Shown here in pieces: positions 1 to 7,261 of a stretch of DNA of 12,815 bases (the first letter of the stretch is position 1; the number at the start of each line of letters is the position of its first letter). A program made the translations under genes and the position numbers. The stretch covers positions 1-12,815 of the forward strand of contig CAIPMZ010000029.1 in assembly GCA_903866285.1 (NCBI GenBank), read 5' to 3'. The DNA comes from an uncultured bacterium (GTDB lineage: Bacteria > Patescibacteriota > Minisyncoccia > Moranbacterales > GWC2-37-73). The notes beneath the pieces are model-generated. The model was not told the DNA's origin. It made no database searches and saw nothing but the letters and a program-made list of their open reading frames with translations.

Positions 1-313
1 CAGAAGGCTGCTTAATCTCGATTTTAACGCTCTTAGTTTTTTCCTTATCTACGCCATAGTTACTCAAAGATTCCGTAAGGGAACTCTGCGATTCTTTCAC
101 TGATTTTTCTTTTGTGCCATCCGCCAGATTAATTATCAAATCATTTTCTTCCACAGCGATATCCTTCACTTTGCCATCATTAATTTGGTTTGCTAGTTCA
201 CTTAAGGAGATTTCAATTGGTTTTTGGACCGGTGCGCTATACAAAACCATCAAGCCAGAGATCAATAAGAAAAAGAAAACGACCATGGCAACATTTTTTA
301 ATAATTTTTCCAT
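1..313 (-). CDS. ftsH: ATP-dependent zinc metalloprotease FtsH, N-terminal part (cut by window edge)
   Basis: Translating the minus strand from ATG at 313 gives 104 codons that run off the left edge. Residues 1-8 are short and basic. Residues 9-25 form one membrane-spanning helix (VVFFFLLISGLMVLYSA). A soluble stretch follows with ISLSELANQINDGKV and DIAVEENDLIINLADG, which matches the periplasmic/extracellular FtsH domain (typically [ILV]xxSxFxxxVxxGxVxxVxIxxxxI). The AAA+ and zinc-protease domains would lie outside the window, so the catalytic motifs cannot be checked. FtsH is a membrane-anchored hexameric protease that degrades damaged membrane proteins and short-lived regulators. The gene sits 26 nt behind tilS, matching the tilS-ftsH order common in bacteria. 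No Shine-Dalgarno precedes the ATG. The family call rests on the N-terminus and synteny. Confidence 0.82.
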   Translation of the reverse strand, partial: MEKLLKNVAMVVFFFLLISGLMVLYSAPVQKPIEISLSELANQINDGKVKDIAVEENDLIINLADGTKEKSVKESQSSLTESLSNYGVDKEKTKSVKIEIKQPS

Positions 314-339
314 AAATTTAATTTTAAACTTTTATTTAT

Positions 340-1305
340 TTAAACGAATATTTCAATTTTAGCACCCTTTTTCGATATTTTCAAGCCACCAACCCTGGCA
401 TTCTTTAATTTACTCTTGGAGCTTTTGATAATTTTTCTTAGCTCTTCAATGTGGTTATACTCGACATCTTTAAATTGGCCACTTAATTTTAGAAAAATTT
501 GCCGCAGGGCTTGCCGCTGGATAGCCTTGTCTAGAGCTAAAAAATCCTGTTCCAAAAAACTAGCTTTTTTCTTAGAGCAAACTGCCGACACAAACCCTGC
601 TGCACTTTTTTCCATAAAAGCATAGTCGTCTGCCACCGCAAAAGAAAAATTACTTAAAGTTTCGAGAATGGATTGATTAAAATTTTTCTCAAGATAGGGA
701 AGCGTTTCATTTCTTAATTTATTTCGAAAAATATCATTTTCTGCATTAGACTTATCCATACGATAAGTAAGCCCTTTTTCTTTCAAAAAATTTACAATTT
801 CGGTGCGACTAGTTTGCAAAAGGGGCCTAATGATTTTTCCAACCCTTGGACGCATCGCAGCTAGGCCATTTAAACCGGCCCCTCGAATAATTCGCATTAG
901 CACTGTTTCGGCTTGATCATTTTGATTATGAGCTACCGCAATAAAATCAAACACTAAAGCCAATCTTAATTTTTCAAAGTAGGCGTATCTCAGGTCGCGC
1001 AAGGTGTTTTCAAGATTACCTTTTTGCAAAATGTTCTTTGGTCTTAAGATATTAACCTTGAGTTGATATTTTTCGCCTAGCTGTTTAACTAATTTTTCAT
1101 CTGCTAACGAATCTTTACCTCGCAGGCCATAATTAACATGCGCAATTTGAAGCTGGAAATTATATTTTTCAGCCAGGAAAACAAGCACCCCTAAAAGGCA
1201 GACACTATCTGGTCCACCCGAAACCCCAATAATAATTTTTGAACCCTTATTCCAAAGCTCATATTGGGAAGAAAAATTTTGAATTTTTTTTATGAATTTA
1301 GCCAT
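340..1305 (-). CDS. tilS: tRNA(Ile)-lysidine synthetase TilS (short form)
   Basis: The 321-residue protein has the PP-loop ATP-pyrophosphatase signature SGGPDS at residues 29-34, then AHVNYGLRG (55-63), HNQNDQAET (126-134), RGAGLNGL (141-148), RPLL (160-163) and a DKSN...RNKLRNETLPYLEKNFN block (about 184-210). All are characteristic of TilS. The enzyme uses ATP and lysine to convert C34 of the CAU-anticodon tRNA-Ile to lysidine, so that the tRNA reads AUA and is charged with isoleucine. It is normally essential. At 321 residues it is shorter than the roughly 430-residue E. coli enzyme. It keeps the catalytic domain and a helical extension but seems to lack most of the C-terminal tRNA-binding domains, as in other compact bacterial TilS. 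Its start overlaps the upstream kinase gene by 8 nt, so translation is probably coupled. No Shine-Dalgarno is visible. It ends in TAA. Confidence 0.95.
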   Translation of the reverse strand: MAKFIKKIQNFSSQYELWNKGSKIIIGVSGGPDSVCLLGVLVFLAEKYNFQLQIAHVNYGLRGKDSLADEKLVKQLGEKYQLKVNILRPKNILQKGNLENTLRDLRYAYFEKLRLALVFDFIAVAHNQNDQAETVLMRIIRGAGLNGLAAMRPRVGKIIRPLLQTSRTEIVNFLKEKGLTYRMDKSNAENDIFRNKLRNETLPYLEKNFNQSILETLSNFSFAVADDYAFMEKSAAGFVSAVCSKKKASFLEQDFLALDKAIQRQALRQIFLKLSGQFKDVEYNHIEELRKIIKSSKSKLKNARVGGLKISKKGAKIEIFV

Positions 1306-1879
1306 TGTTTTTCAAATCAATAAACTGCATCACCCTTAAAAATACTTCCTCTATTGTTAATTTAGTGGTATCCACAATTAAATCATAATTTTTTTCATCA
1401 TCTTGCTTAATTCCATAAAGAGCAAGGTACCGTTCGCTATCTTCTTTTCTCCTTTTTAAGATACTTTCTTTAATGTTTTCAACTGTATCTAAATAACTAT
1501 CCTCATTGCCACGATTCTGTTTAGCCGACATTGATTTTAAAATTCTTTCAGCCGCAACAGGAGGTTCAACCTTTAAATATATTTTCACTGAATCTGGGAT
1601 AAAATGCCAAGCTGTCCGACTTTCAATAACAAACCTACGCTGTTCTTTTGCAAGTTTAAGTACATAGTCATCAACTTTTTTATCAAAGCTAGGATCATTA
1701 TCGCAAACTCTTCGGAAGGCTACCAAATCCAAACCTCTCGCCTTAGCCATATCTCGAAATATTTGACCCATATAATAACGAGGCAACTCAAGTTTTTCTG
1801 CTACCCTTGTGGCAATAGTACTTTTACCAGAGCCCTCCTGACCATTGAAAGAAATTATAAACTTGTTAGGTTCGTGCAT
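1298..1879 (-). CDS. Cytidylate kinase-like P-loop kinase (archaeal-type CMP kinase family)
   Basis: The 193-residue protein begins with a P-loop, GQEGSGKST at residues 13-21. YYMGQIFRDMAKARGLDL (36-53) follows, resembling the [SA]GEIFRxMAxERGxxLxxF block of archaeal-type cytidylate kinases, then DNDPSFDKKVDDY and FVIESRTAWHFIPD, the equivalent of their VxEGRLAGW strand. Members transfer phosphate from ATP to CMP or dCMP. The bacterial-type Cmk usually found beside rpsA is larger and has a different NMP-binding region, so this is best described as CMP-kinase-like; the substrate is inferred. The stop overlaps the tilS start by 8 nt, so the two form an operon. The gene lies just downstream of rpsA, an echo of the cmk-rpsA pairing in many bacteria, but in reversed order and separated by a terminator. 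No Shine-Dalgarno is visible. Confidence 0.78.
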   Translation of the reverse strand: MHEPNKFIISFNGQEGSGKSTIATRVAEKLELPRYYMGQIFRDMAKARGLDLVAFRRVCDNDPSFDKKVDDYVLKLAKEQRRFVIESRTAWHFIPDSVKIYLKVEPPVAAERILKSMSAKQNRGNEDSYLDTVENIKESILKRRKEDSERYLALYGIKQDDEKNYDLIVDTTKLTIEEVFLRVMQFIDLKNNG

Positions 1880-1914
1880 ATTTTTAATGCTTAAATCGAA
1901 TTTAATGTTAACTA

Positions 1915-1942
1915 AGTATACCTATATTCTAGCATAAAGCAA
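1915..1942 (-). promoter_or_regulatory. Candidate sigma-70 promoter for the kinase-tilS-ftsH operon
   Basis: On the minus strand, TTGCTT (1937-1942) and TATACT (1915-1920) are 16 nt apart and sit 36 nt upstream of the kinase ATG. An alternative extended -10, TGCTAGAAT, lies at 1926-1934 within the same stretch. The rpsA terminator lies immediately upstream, so a fresh promoter is expected here. The -35 match is weak. Confidence 0.45.
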
Positions 1943-1954
1943 GCCAATTTACAC

Positions 1955-1987
1955 AAAAAAAACCGCCAACGCTTGGCGGTTTTTTTT
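1955..1987 (-). terminator. Rho-independent terminator of rpsA
   Basis: A perfect inverted repeat: eight A, then CCGCCAA, loop CGC, TTGGCGG, then eight T. The stem is GC-rich, the loop is three bases, and the T run is long on either strand, so it can work in both directions. It begins 21 nt past the rpsA stop and separates rpsA from the kinase-tilS-ftsH operon. Confidence 0.93.
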
Positions 1988-2008
1988 GAAACATTTTCTC
2001 AGATTAGC

Positions 2009-3250
2009 TTATTTCTCCTCTTTTACTAACATCAGACCCATGCGGTGATCTTTTGGCTCAATTGAAAGGATTTTCCAAGCATAAGTTTGACCGCCCTGGA
2101 GAACTTCATCCATTTTCTTCCCTGGGTAAACCTCCTGGAACTCGCTTACGTGAGCTAAACCATGGATATCGCTATCAAGGTAGACAAAGGCTCCAAAAGG
2201 ATTAATTTTATCAATTTTACCCTGGACAATATCTCCAACCTTATATTTTTCCGCTATTTCGCTCCAAGGATCCTTCGCTAGTGCTTTCATGGAAAGGGAA
2301 ATTCTGGTTTCATCAATTCCGATAATTTTAGCCTTCACGATATCCCCAGTTTTAACAATTGTTCTTGGATCACCAATCATTTGCCAAGCTAATTCGGAAA
2401 TATGAACCAAACCTTCTAGTTTATCGCTGTCTCTAGTCGAACCTTGACGAGCAGCTGGCAAGAATTTAACAAAAGCGCCGAAATCCACCACGCCGCTAAT
2501 CTCACCTTCAATAATATCTCCAGCTTGCAGTTGAGAAATAACTTCTTTTTCCTTTTCACTAGAAGCGGCTCGTTCGCTGACAATCAATTTTTCGCTTTCT
2601 CGGTCAGCATCTAAAATTCTAACTTGCATTTCTTTACCAACTAATTTTTTCAGCAATTCTAAAATTTTATTCTTATCCCCATCTTCCACGCGAGGATAAT
2701 GTTCGCTAGAAAGTTGCGAAACTGGAATAAAGCCCATAATACCATTAACTTCCACCATCAAACCTCCCTTATTAGCATCCAAGACCTTCGTTGAAACTAC
2801 GCCCATAATATCGCGCTTAGCCTCAAGGTCGTCCCAAGCTCTTTCGTAAGACGCTTCTCGGATTGAAAGTTCAACATAGCCTTCTTCATTTTCAATATCA
2901 ACCAAGGTAGCACTAACCGTATCGCCTTGTTTAACTTTTCCGATAGCTAGGCCGTCTTTAATTTCTTTTCCCATCACAATCCCAGTTCCAAAGCAACCCA
3001 GATCAAGCAGGAGGGAATTAGAGGTTATGTCAATAACCTTTCCTTCTAGCACATCGCCAACCTCAGGAATTTTAACCGGATTTTCTTCTAAGAGACTACC
3101 CATTGGGGACAGCTCCACTTCTTCTTCTTTTTCTAATTCAACCACAGCCTTTTTTGCCTTAGCTGAGGTGACTACGGGTGTCGCTTCATCTTGCAACTTA
3201 TCAACCTCTTCAGCGAGTTTGTCTAAGATGTCTTTCTTTTTAATTGCCAT
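2009..3250 (-). CDS. rpsA: 30S ribosomal protein S1 (four S1 domains)
   Basis: The 413-residue protein has an acidic, Lys/Glu-rich N-terminus (1-60) and four OB-fold S1 domains at about 63-131, 148-229, 242-323 and 336-410. The last two carry the classic cores: ISGVVDFGAFV...LEGLVHISEL and KIDKINPFGAFVYLDSDIHGLAHVSEF. S1 binds mRNA on the small subunit and helps position and unfold messages. Four domains, against six in E. coli, is usual in Gram-positive and compact genomes. Domain 3 has an insertion of roughly ten residues (PAARQGSTRDSDK, 265-277) between strands. The start has no Shine-Dalgarno, and its leader contains inverted repeats, a situation reminiscent of the self-regulated E. coli rpsA leader. 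The gene ends in TAA and is followed by a strong terminator. It is transcribed alone, divergently from the hydrolase gene at 3555. Confidence 0.93.
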   Translation of the reverse strand: MAIKKKDILDKLAEEVDKLQDEATPVVTSAKAKKAVVELEKEEEVELSPMGSLLEENPVKIPEVGDVLEGKVIDITSNSLLLDLGCFGTGIVMGKEIKDGLAIGKVKQGDTVSATLVDIENEEGYVELSIREASYERAWDDLEAKRDIMGVVSTKVLDANKGGLMVEVNGIMGFIPVSQLSSEHYPRVEDGDKNKILELLKKLVGKEMQVRILDADRESEKLIVSERAASSEKEKEVISQLQAGDIIEGEISGVVDFGAFVKFLPAARQGSTRDSDKLEGLVHISELAWQMIGDPRTIVKTGDIVKAKIIGIDETRISLSMKALAKDPWSEIAEKYKVGDIVQGKIDKINPFGAFVYLDSDIHGLAHVSEFQEVYPGKKMDEVLQGGQTYAWKILSIEPKDHRMGLMLVKEEK

Positions 3251-3267
3251 ACTTTTTTACTTTTTTC

Positions 3268-3286
3268 AACAAGTAGCGCGCTTGTT
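3268..3286 (-). promoter_or_regulatory. Hairpin in the rpsA leader
   Basis: AACAAG (3268-3273) and CTTGTT (3281-3286) pair around a 7-nt loop and lie 18-36 nt upstream of the rpsA ATG. The following A-rich stretch has no Shine-Dalgarno. Its position suits control of translation initiation, perhaps by S1 itself; that function is inferred from E. coli. Confidence 0.4.
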
Positions 3287-3319
3287 TTAGTTTAATTATT
3301 AAAATGGCGCTAACGCAAA

Positions 3320-3343
3320 AATTTCCTTTTGCAAAAGGAAATT
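3320..3343. repeat. 24-base perfect palindrome upstream of rpsA
   Basis: AATTTCCTTTTG (3320-3331) is followed directly by its reverse complement CAAAAGGAAATT (3332-3343) with no spacer. It lies 70-93 nt upstream of the rpsA ATG. With no loop it fits a dimeric protein's DNA operator at least as well as an RNA hairpin. No regulator is recognisable in the window. Confidence 0.6.
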
Positions 3344-3461
3344 ATCAAGAAAACAACTGTGAAATTAAAGCATTCCACTATTAACTTTTCTTAAATAATT
3401 AATTGCTTAACTAGCTTACCTTAAATTATTGGTTTTGGCAAGAGCTTCTTACTAAATCATC

Positions 3462-3490
3462 TCGACAGGATAATTTGGCTGTGTTATCAT
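3462..3490 (+). promoter_or_regulatory. Sigma-70 promoter for the hydrolase operon
   Basis: TCGACA (3462-3467), a 17-nt spacer and TATCAT (3485-3490), with an extended TGT immediately before the -10. The predicted start near 3497 leaves a leader of about 58 nt before the hydrolase ATG at 3555. Confidence 0.6.
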
Positions 3491-3554
3491 TATTCTATAC
3501 AAAAAAGGGGCTATCCTAGTTTTTAGCTAATCTATTTTTTTCAACTCTAATTTT

Positions 3555-4217
3555 ATGCAAATTCAATATTACGGTCAATCCTGTTTTAAAATAACGACCA
3601 AGCCGGCTGGACGCGCCACTGATGACATCGTTTTATTTTTCGATCCCTTTGGAAAAGAATTAGGCATCCGACCACCCCAAGGACAGGCTGATGTCGTTTT
3701 TGTTTCGCATGATCATTTTGATCATAACAATGTCGAAGCGCTCAAGGGCGACCCTGTTATCATTAACACGCCTGGGGAATATGCAGTTAAAGGTCTTAAC
3801 GTGATTGGGCTTGATGCTTTTCATGATTTAGAAGAAGGCGCCAAAAAGGGACGCTCTACTATTTTTATCCTTGAAGTCGAAGATTTAAAGATTTGTCATC
3901 TTGGCGACCTCGGGAGCGAACTCACTGGAAAACAGCTAGAAGAAATTGATGGTGTCGATGTCCTCTTTATTCCAGTTGGTGGAAATTATACGATTGATGG
4001 GAAAAAAGCTGCCGAACTAGTTAGAAAAATAGAACCGGTTATTGTCATTCCAATGCATTATAAAGTAGAAGGTTCAACTGCTGAAGTAGCTGACCTACAA
4101 AAATTCTGCACCGAAATGGGGAATTGTCCCAAAGAAAAAATCGCCAAGTATAGCCTTAAGAAAAAAGATTTAGAAGGTAAGAGTATGGAAGTTATAATTA
4201 TGGACCATACTGCTTAA
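3555..4217 (+). CDS. Metallo-beta-lactamase-fold metal-dependent hydrolase (UlaG-like)
   Basis: The 220-residue protein starts MQIQYYGQSCF, typical of the UlaG-like branch of the metallo-beta-lactamase superfamily. Metal ligands are visible: SHDHFDH (His52, His54, Asp56, His57), His115 and Asp118 in CHLGDLG, and His168 in IPMHY. The family hydrolyses phosphoester, lactone or similar bonds in the cytoplasm with Zn or Mn. The substrate here cannot be read from the sequence, and L-ascorbate-6-phosphate lactonase activity should not be assumed. Small proteins of this type are frequent in Patescibacteria genomes. It is the first gene of the rightward unit, 13 nt before a small membrane protein gene, so the two are probably co-transcribed. 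No Shine-Dalgarno precedes the ATG. Confidence 0.88.
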   Translation: MQIQYYGQSCFKITTKPAGRATDDIVLFFDPFGKELGIRPPQGQADVVFVSHDHFDHNNVEALKGDPVIINTPGEYAVKGLNVIGLDAFHDLEEGAKKGRSTIFILEVEDLKICHLGDLGSELTGKQLEEIDGVDVLFIPVGGNYTIDGKKAAELVRKIEPVIVIPMHYKVEGSTAEVADLQKFCTEMGNCPKEKIAKYSLKKKDLEGKSMEVIIMDHTA

Positions 4218-4230
4218 ACTTTATTACATT

Positions 4231-4605
4231 ATGAAGCTTGAAGAAAAAATTGAAGCTATTCGCAGACAACCTGACCATATCAGGCTTCGTTGGGTTTGGG
4301 GGAGCGTTCTTCTTTCTATGCTGCTTATTTTTATAATTTGGATTTTCTCAATTAACCTCATGCTTAAAAATGGCAAAGATGAACTTCCCGAAAATACGGA
4401 TAGCCTTGTTTCAGACTTGAAAGATCAAACTAATCAAATTAAAGAACAGGCCAAATCCCTGAAGGATAGTACTGAAAACCTTTCTCAGACAATTAAGACT
4501 GAAGGCATTTCCGCTTCGAAAGAAAACACCGCTCAACACACAACCGATTTAAATCCATCAACTCAGTCAGCTCAATACACTAACTTAGAAAACCCAACTA
4601 ATTAA
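4231..4605 (+). CDS. Small single-pass membrane protein of unknown function
   Basis: The 124-residue protein has a charged N-terminus (MKLEEKIEAIRRQPDHIRLRW) and one strong membrane helix at about 22-47 (VWGSVLLSMLLIFIIWIFSINLMLK). A polar tail follows: residues 57-90 have a heptad-like hydrophobic spacing (LVSDLKDQTNQIKEQAKSL) that suggests a coiled coil, and the last 30 residues are Ser/Thr/Asn/Gln-rich and probably disordered. By the positive-inside rule the basic N-terminus is cytoplasmic and the coiled-coil tail lies outside. It follows the hydrolase gene by 13 nt and precedes gyrA by 77 nt, so it is probably co-transcribed with the hydrolase. I do not recognise a family. Its short gap and good coding character make it a real gene. 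Confidence 0.75.
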   Translation: MKLEEKIEAIRRQPDHIRLRWVWGSVLLSMLLIFIIWIFSINLMLKNGKDELPENTDSLVSDLKDQTNQIKEQAKSLKDSTENLSQTIKTEGISASKENTAQHTTDLNPSTQSAQYTNLENPTN

Positions 4606-4682
4606 AAAATAGCTAGCTATAAATATTTTTAATAAAAAGACGCTCAAAGTGATTATCCTCTTTCGAGTTTTCTTGGCCGAAT

Positions 4683-7142
4683 ATGAAATCAACTCAAAAA
4701 ATTACCGTTCCCATTGTTGAAAACATTCAACCGCGCGCGCTCGTGCAGGAAGTTCAGCAATCTTATTTGGATTACGCGATGAGCGTGATTGTTTCCCGCG
4801 CCTTACCTGACGTGCGCGACGGCCTCAAGCCAGTGCATCGCCGTATTTTATATTCCATGTGGGAATCCGGGCTGCGACCTTCCGCTAAGTTTCGAAAATC
4901 CGCTACGGTAGTCGGGGAAGTTTTGGGGAAGTATCATCCGCATGGTGACACGGCCGTTTATGATTCGATGGTGCGTCTGGCTCAAGACTTTTCTTTGCGT
5001 TATCCTTTAGTTTGGGGACAAGGAAACTTTGGTTCGATGGATGGTGACAGCGCAGCTGCTTATCGTTATACCGAAGCTAAACTCAAACCAATTGCCGAGG
5101 AAATGCTTTTTGATATTGAAAAAGATACGGTTGATTTTATTCCAAACTTTGATGGAGTCCATAAAGAACCAGTGGTTCTGCCAGCTAAACTTCCGCAATT
5201 ACTCCTAAATGGTACCATGGGAATTGCCGTCGGCATGGCAACTAACATTCCTCCGCATAACTTAAATGAGCTAGCTGACGCCATTAACCACCTCATTGAT
5301 AATCCCGAGGCTTCCATTGATGAGCTCATGCAATTTGTCAAAGGTCCTGATTTTCCCACGGGGGGCATTATGTACAATACGCCCGGAATTAAAGAGGCTT
5401 ATTCGACCGGCCGCGGGAAAATCGTAACTCGCGCCAAAGCGGAAATTATTGAAACTAAGGCTGGGACTTTTAATATTATTATTACCGAGATTACTTACGC
5501 AACCAATAAGGCGACCCTGATTATGAAAATCGCCGATTTAGTTAAAGAAGGAAAAATTTTAGGTATCCGCGACCTACGCGATGAGTCTGACAAAGACGGA
5601 GTGCGGATTGTGATTGAATTAAAAAAGGACGCTTACGCGCAAAAAGTTTTAAACAAGCTTTATAACGCTACGGATTTACAAAAGAATTTTAATGTTAATA
5701 TGCTAGCTTTAGTCGGCGGGATTGATCCGCAAATTCTAAGTTTAAAGGCTATTCTTGAGCAATATATCGAACATCGAAAAATTGTCGTTACTCGCCGAAC
5801 CAGATTTGAGCTTAATAAAGCCAAAGACCGCGCCCATATTCTCGAAGGCTTAAAGATTGCCCTTGATCACATTGACGCCGTTATTGAAACAATCCGAAAA
5901 TCTCCGACCAAGGAGGAGGCTCACATTAACTTAATGAAGAAATTTAAGCTTTCCGAAAAACAAGCCAGTGCGATTCTGGAAATGCGTTTGCAAACCTTGG
6001 CTGGCATGGAGCGCAAGAAGATTGAAGATGAATTAGCCGAAAAATTAGAAATTATTACCCAATTAACTGAGCTGCTAGCAAGCACCATTAGAATTCTGGC
6101 CGTGGTTAAAGATGAATTACTCGCTTTAAAAGAAAAATATGGCGATGAGCGAAAGACTAAGGTGCTGCGCACCGGCATTGAAGAATTTAAACAAGAGGAT
6201 CTCATTCCTAACGAAGAAGCAATCTTAACCATCTCTCAAGATGGCTACATCAAGCGAATGAACCCCGATGTTTATAAGGTGCAAAAACGCGGTGGCAAGG
6301 GCGTGATTGGCGCTACTACCCGCGAAGGCGACGTCATTGAAAAAGTTACGAGTGTGATGACCCATGATAATTTAATGTTCTTTACTGACACTGGGAAGGT
6401 CTTCCAAACGAAAGCTTACGAGATTCCGGAGTCTTCTCGGACCAGTAAAGGTCAGGCCGTTGTTAACTTCTTGCAACTTGCTCAAGAAGAAAAAATCACC
6501 GCGATGATTCCCTATAATAAAAATGATGGGTATAAATTCTTCTTTATGACTACCATCCACGGCGTCGTGAAGAAATCCAAGATTGAAGATTTTGATAACG
6601 TTCGTCGCTCTGGCCTCATTGCTATCACACTTGAGAAAGGCGACACACTTAACTGGGTACTGCCTTCAACTGGCACCGACGAAATCACTATCAGTACAGC
6701 GGGCGGTCAAGCCATTCGCTTTAAAGAAGCTGACGTTCGGGCCATGGGTCGCAGCGCTGCTGGCGTGCGTGGAATTAAGCTCAGGAGTAATGATTTAGTT
6801 GTTGGGATGGATATTGTTTTGAAAGGTCAAAAAGGTAACCAACTCCTAATCATCACCGAAAATGGTTATGGCAAGCGCACCGACCTAGCTGCTTATAAAA
6901 TTCAAAAACGCGGTGGCAGTGGCATTAAAACTGCCAATATCACCGCTAAAATTGGCAGATTAGTGGGAGCGCACATTATCAATATTGACGAAATTGAAGG
7001 AGATCTTTTCATCACTTCCCTTCAAGGTCAAATTATTCGCATTCCCCTTAAAAGTATTTCCGTCCTCGGCCGGGCCACGCAAGGCGTCCGTATCATGAAA
7101 CCCAGCGCCGGCGACAAAGTTGCTGCCGCGGCAGTTATCTAA
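4683..7142 (+). CDS. gyrA: DNA gyrase subunit A
   Basis: The 819-residue protein has the usual GyrA length and order. The winged-helix/tower breakage-reunion domain covers about 15-500, with SRALPDVRDGLKPVHRRILY (38-57) and HPHGDTAVYD (85-94). The catalytic tyrosine is Tyr129 in AYRYTE. A coiled-coil stretch precedes the C-terminal beta-pinwheel (about 510-819). The pinwheel carries a GyrA box, QKRGGKG (534-540), and a second box-like QKRGGSG (741-747), which argues for gyrase rather than topoisomerase IV. With GyrB it introduces negative supercoils using ATP. At the quinolone-contact positions equivalent to E. coli Ser83 and Asp87 it has Thr90 and Asp94. gyrB is not in the window. The 77-nt upstream gap includes a 12-base palindrome (4609-4620) and no clear promoter or Shine-Dalgarno, so it may be read from the hydrolase promoter. 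Confidence 0.97.
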   Translation: MKSTQKITVPIVENIQPRALVQEVQQSYLDYAMSVIVSRALPDVRDGLKPVHRRILYSMWESGLRPSAKFRKSATVVGEVLGKYHPHGDTAVYDSMVRLAQDFSLRYPLVWGQGNFGSMDGDSAAAYRYTEAKLKPIAEEMLFDIEKDTVDFIPNFDGVHKEPVVLPAKLPQLLLNGTMGIAVGMATNIPPHNLNELADAINHLIDNPEASIDELMQFVKGPDFPTGGIMYNTPGIKEAYSTGRGKIVTRAKAEIIETKAGTFNIIITEITYATNKATLIMKIADLVKEGKILGIRDLRDESDKDGVRIVIELKKDAYAQKVLNKLYNATDLQKNFNVNMLALVGGIDPQILSLKAILEQYIEHRKIVVTRRTRFELNKAKDRAHILEGLKIALDHIDAVIETIRKSPTKEEAHINLMKKFKLSEKQASAILEMRLQTLAGMERKKIEDELAEKLEIITQLTELLASTIRILAVVKDELLALKEKYGDERKTKVLRTGIEEFKQEDLIPNEEAILTISQDGYIKRMNPDVYKVQKRGGKGVIGATTREGDVIEKVTSVMTHDNLMFFTDTGKVFQTKAYEIPESSRTSKGQAVVNFLQLAQEEKITAMIPYNKNDGYKFFFMTTIHGVVKKSKIEDFDNVRRSGLIAITLEKGDTLNWVLPSTGTDEITISTAGGQAIRFKEADVRAMGRSAAGVRGIKLRSNDLVVGMDIVLKGQKGNQLLIITENGYGKRTDLAAYKIQKRGGSGIKTANITAKIGRLVGAHIINIDEIEGDLFITSLQGQIIRIPLKSISVLGRATQGVRIMKPSAGDKVAAAAVI

Positions 7143-7147
7143 AACAT

Positions 7148-7176
7148 TTGCCAAAAACAAAGTAACGTGTTATGGT
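7148..7176 (+). promoter_or_regulatory. Sigma-70 promoter for rpsO
   Basis: TTGCCA (7148-7153), a 17-nt spacer and TATGGT (7171-7176) with an extended TGT just before the -10. The predicted start near 7183 gives a leader of about 79 nt before rpsO. It begins a few bases past the gyrA stop. Confidence 0.6.
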
Positions 7177-7201
7177 TTGAAGGTAATTAACTTATTTTAT
7201 T

Positions 7202-7246
7202 GAGCATATATTGGTTTTAGCTTGAATAAAGCTTAAACGAGCATAT
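7202..7246 (+). promoter_or_regulatory. Hairpin flanked by direct repeats in the rpsO leader
   Basis: GTTTTAGCTT (7214-7223) and AAGCTTAAAC (7229-7238) form a 9-bp stem with one T-T mismatch and a GAATA loop. The octamer GAGCATAT lies on both sides, at 7202-7209 and 7239-7246. It is inside the predicted transcript and ends 15 nt before the rpsO ATG. In several bacteria S15 represses its own message by binding a leader structure, and this is a candidate for such a site. The role is inferred. Confidence 0.4.
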
Positions 7247-7261
7247 TGCCAAACAAAGGCT

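Larger units (their letters stand above)
3251..3554. other. Divergent intergenic region between rpsA and the hydrolase gene
   Basis: This 304-base stretch contains the leaders and promoters of two diverging units. Reading left: an rpsA leader with a 6-bp hairpin and a 24-base palindrome (listed separately). A weak rpsA promoter candidate is TTGCCA-17 nt-TAAGCT on the minus strand in roughly 3414-3442, but it does not stand out. Reading right: a clear promoter at 3462-3490. No RNA gene or convincing protein gene is visible. Confidence 0.6.

Noticed and set aside
114..362. Plus-strand frame over the left edge
   Set aside because: It is the antisense shadow of ftsH and the tilS-ftsH gap; the minus-strand reading gives a recognisable FtsH N-terminus.
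3304..3384. 26-codon plus-strand frame starting MALT with the same first 14 bases as rpsO
   Set aside because: A 14-base match is expected by chance about once in a window of this size, the rest does not resemble S15, and the frame overlaps the rpsA leader palindrome.
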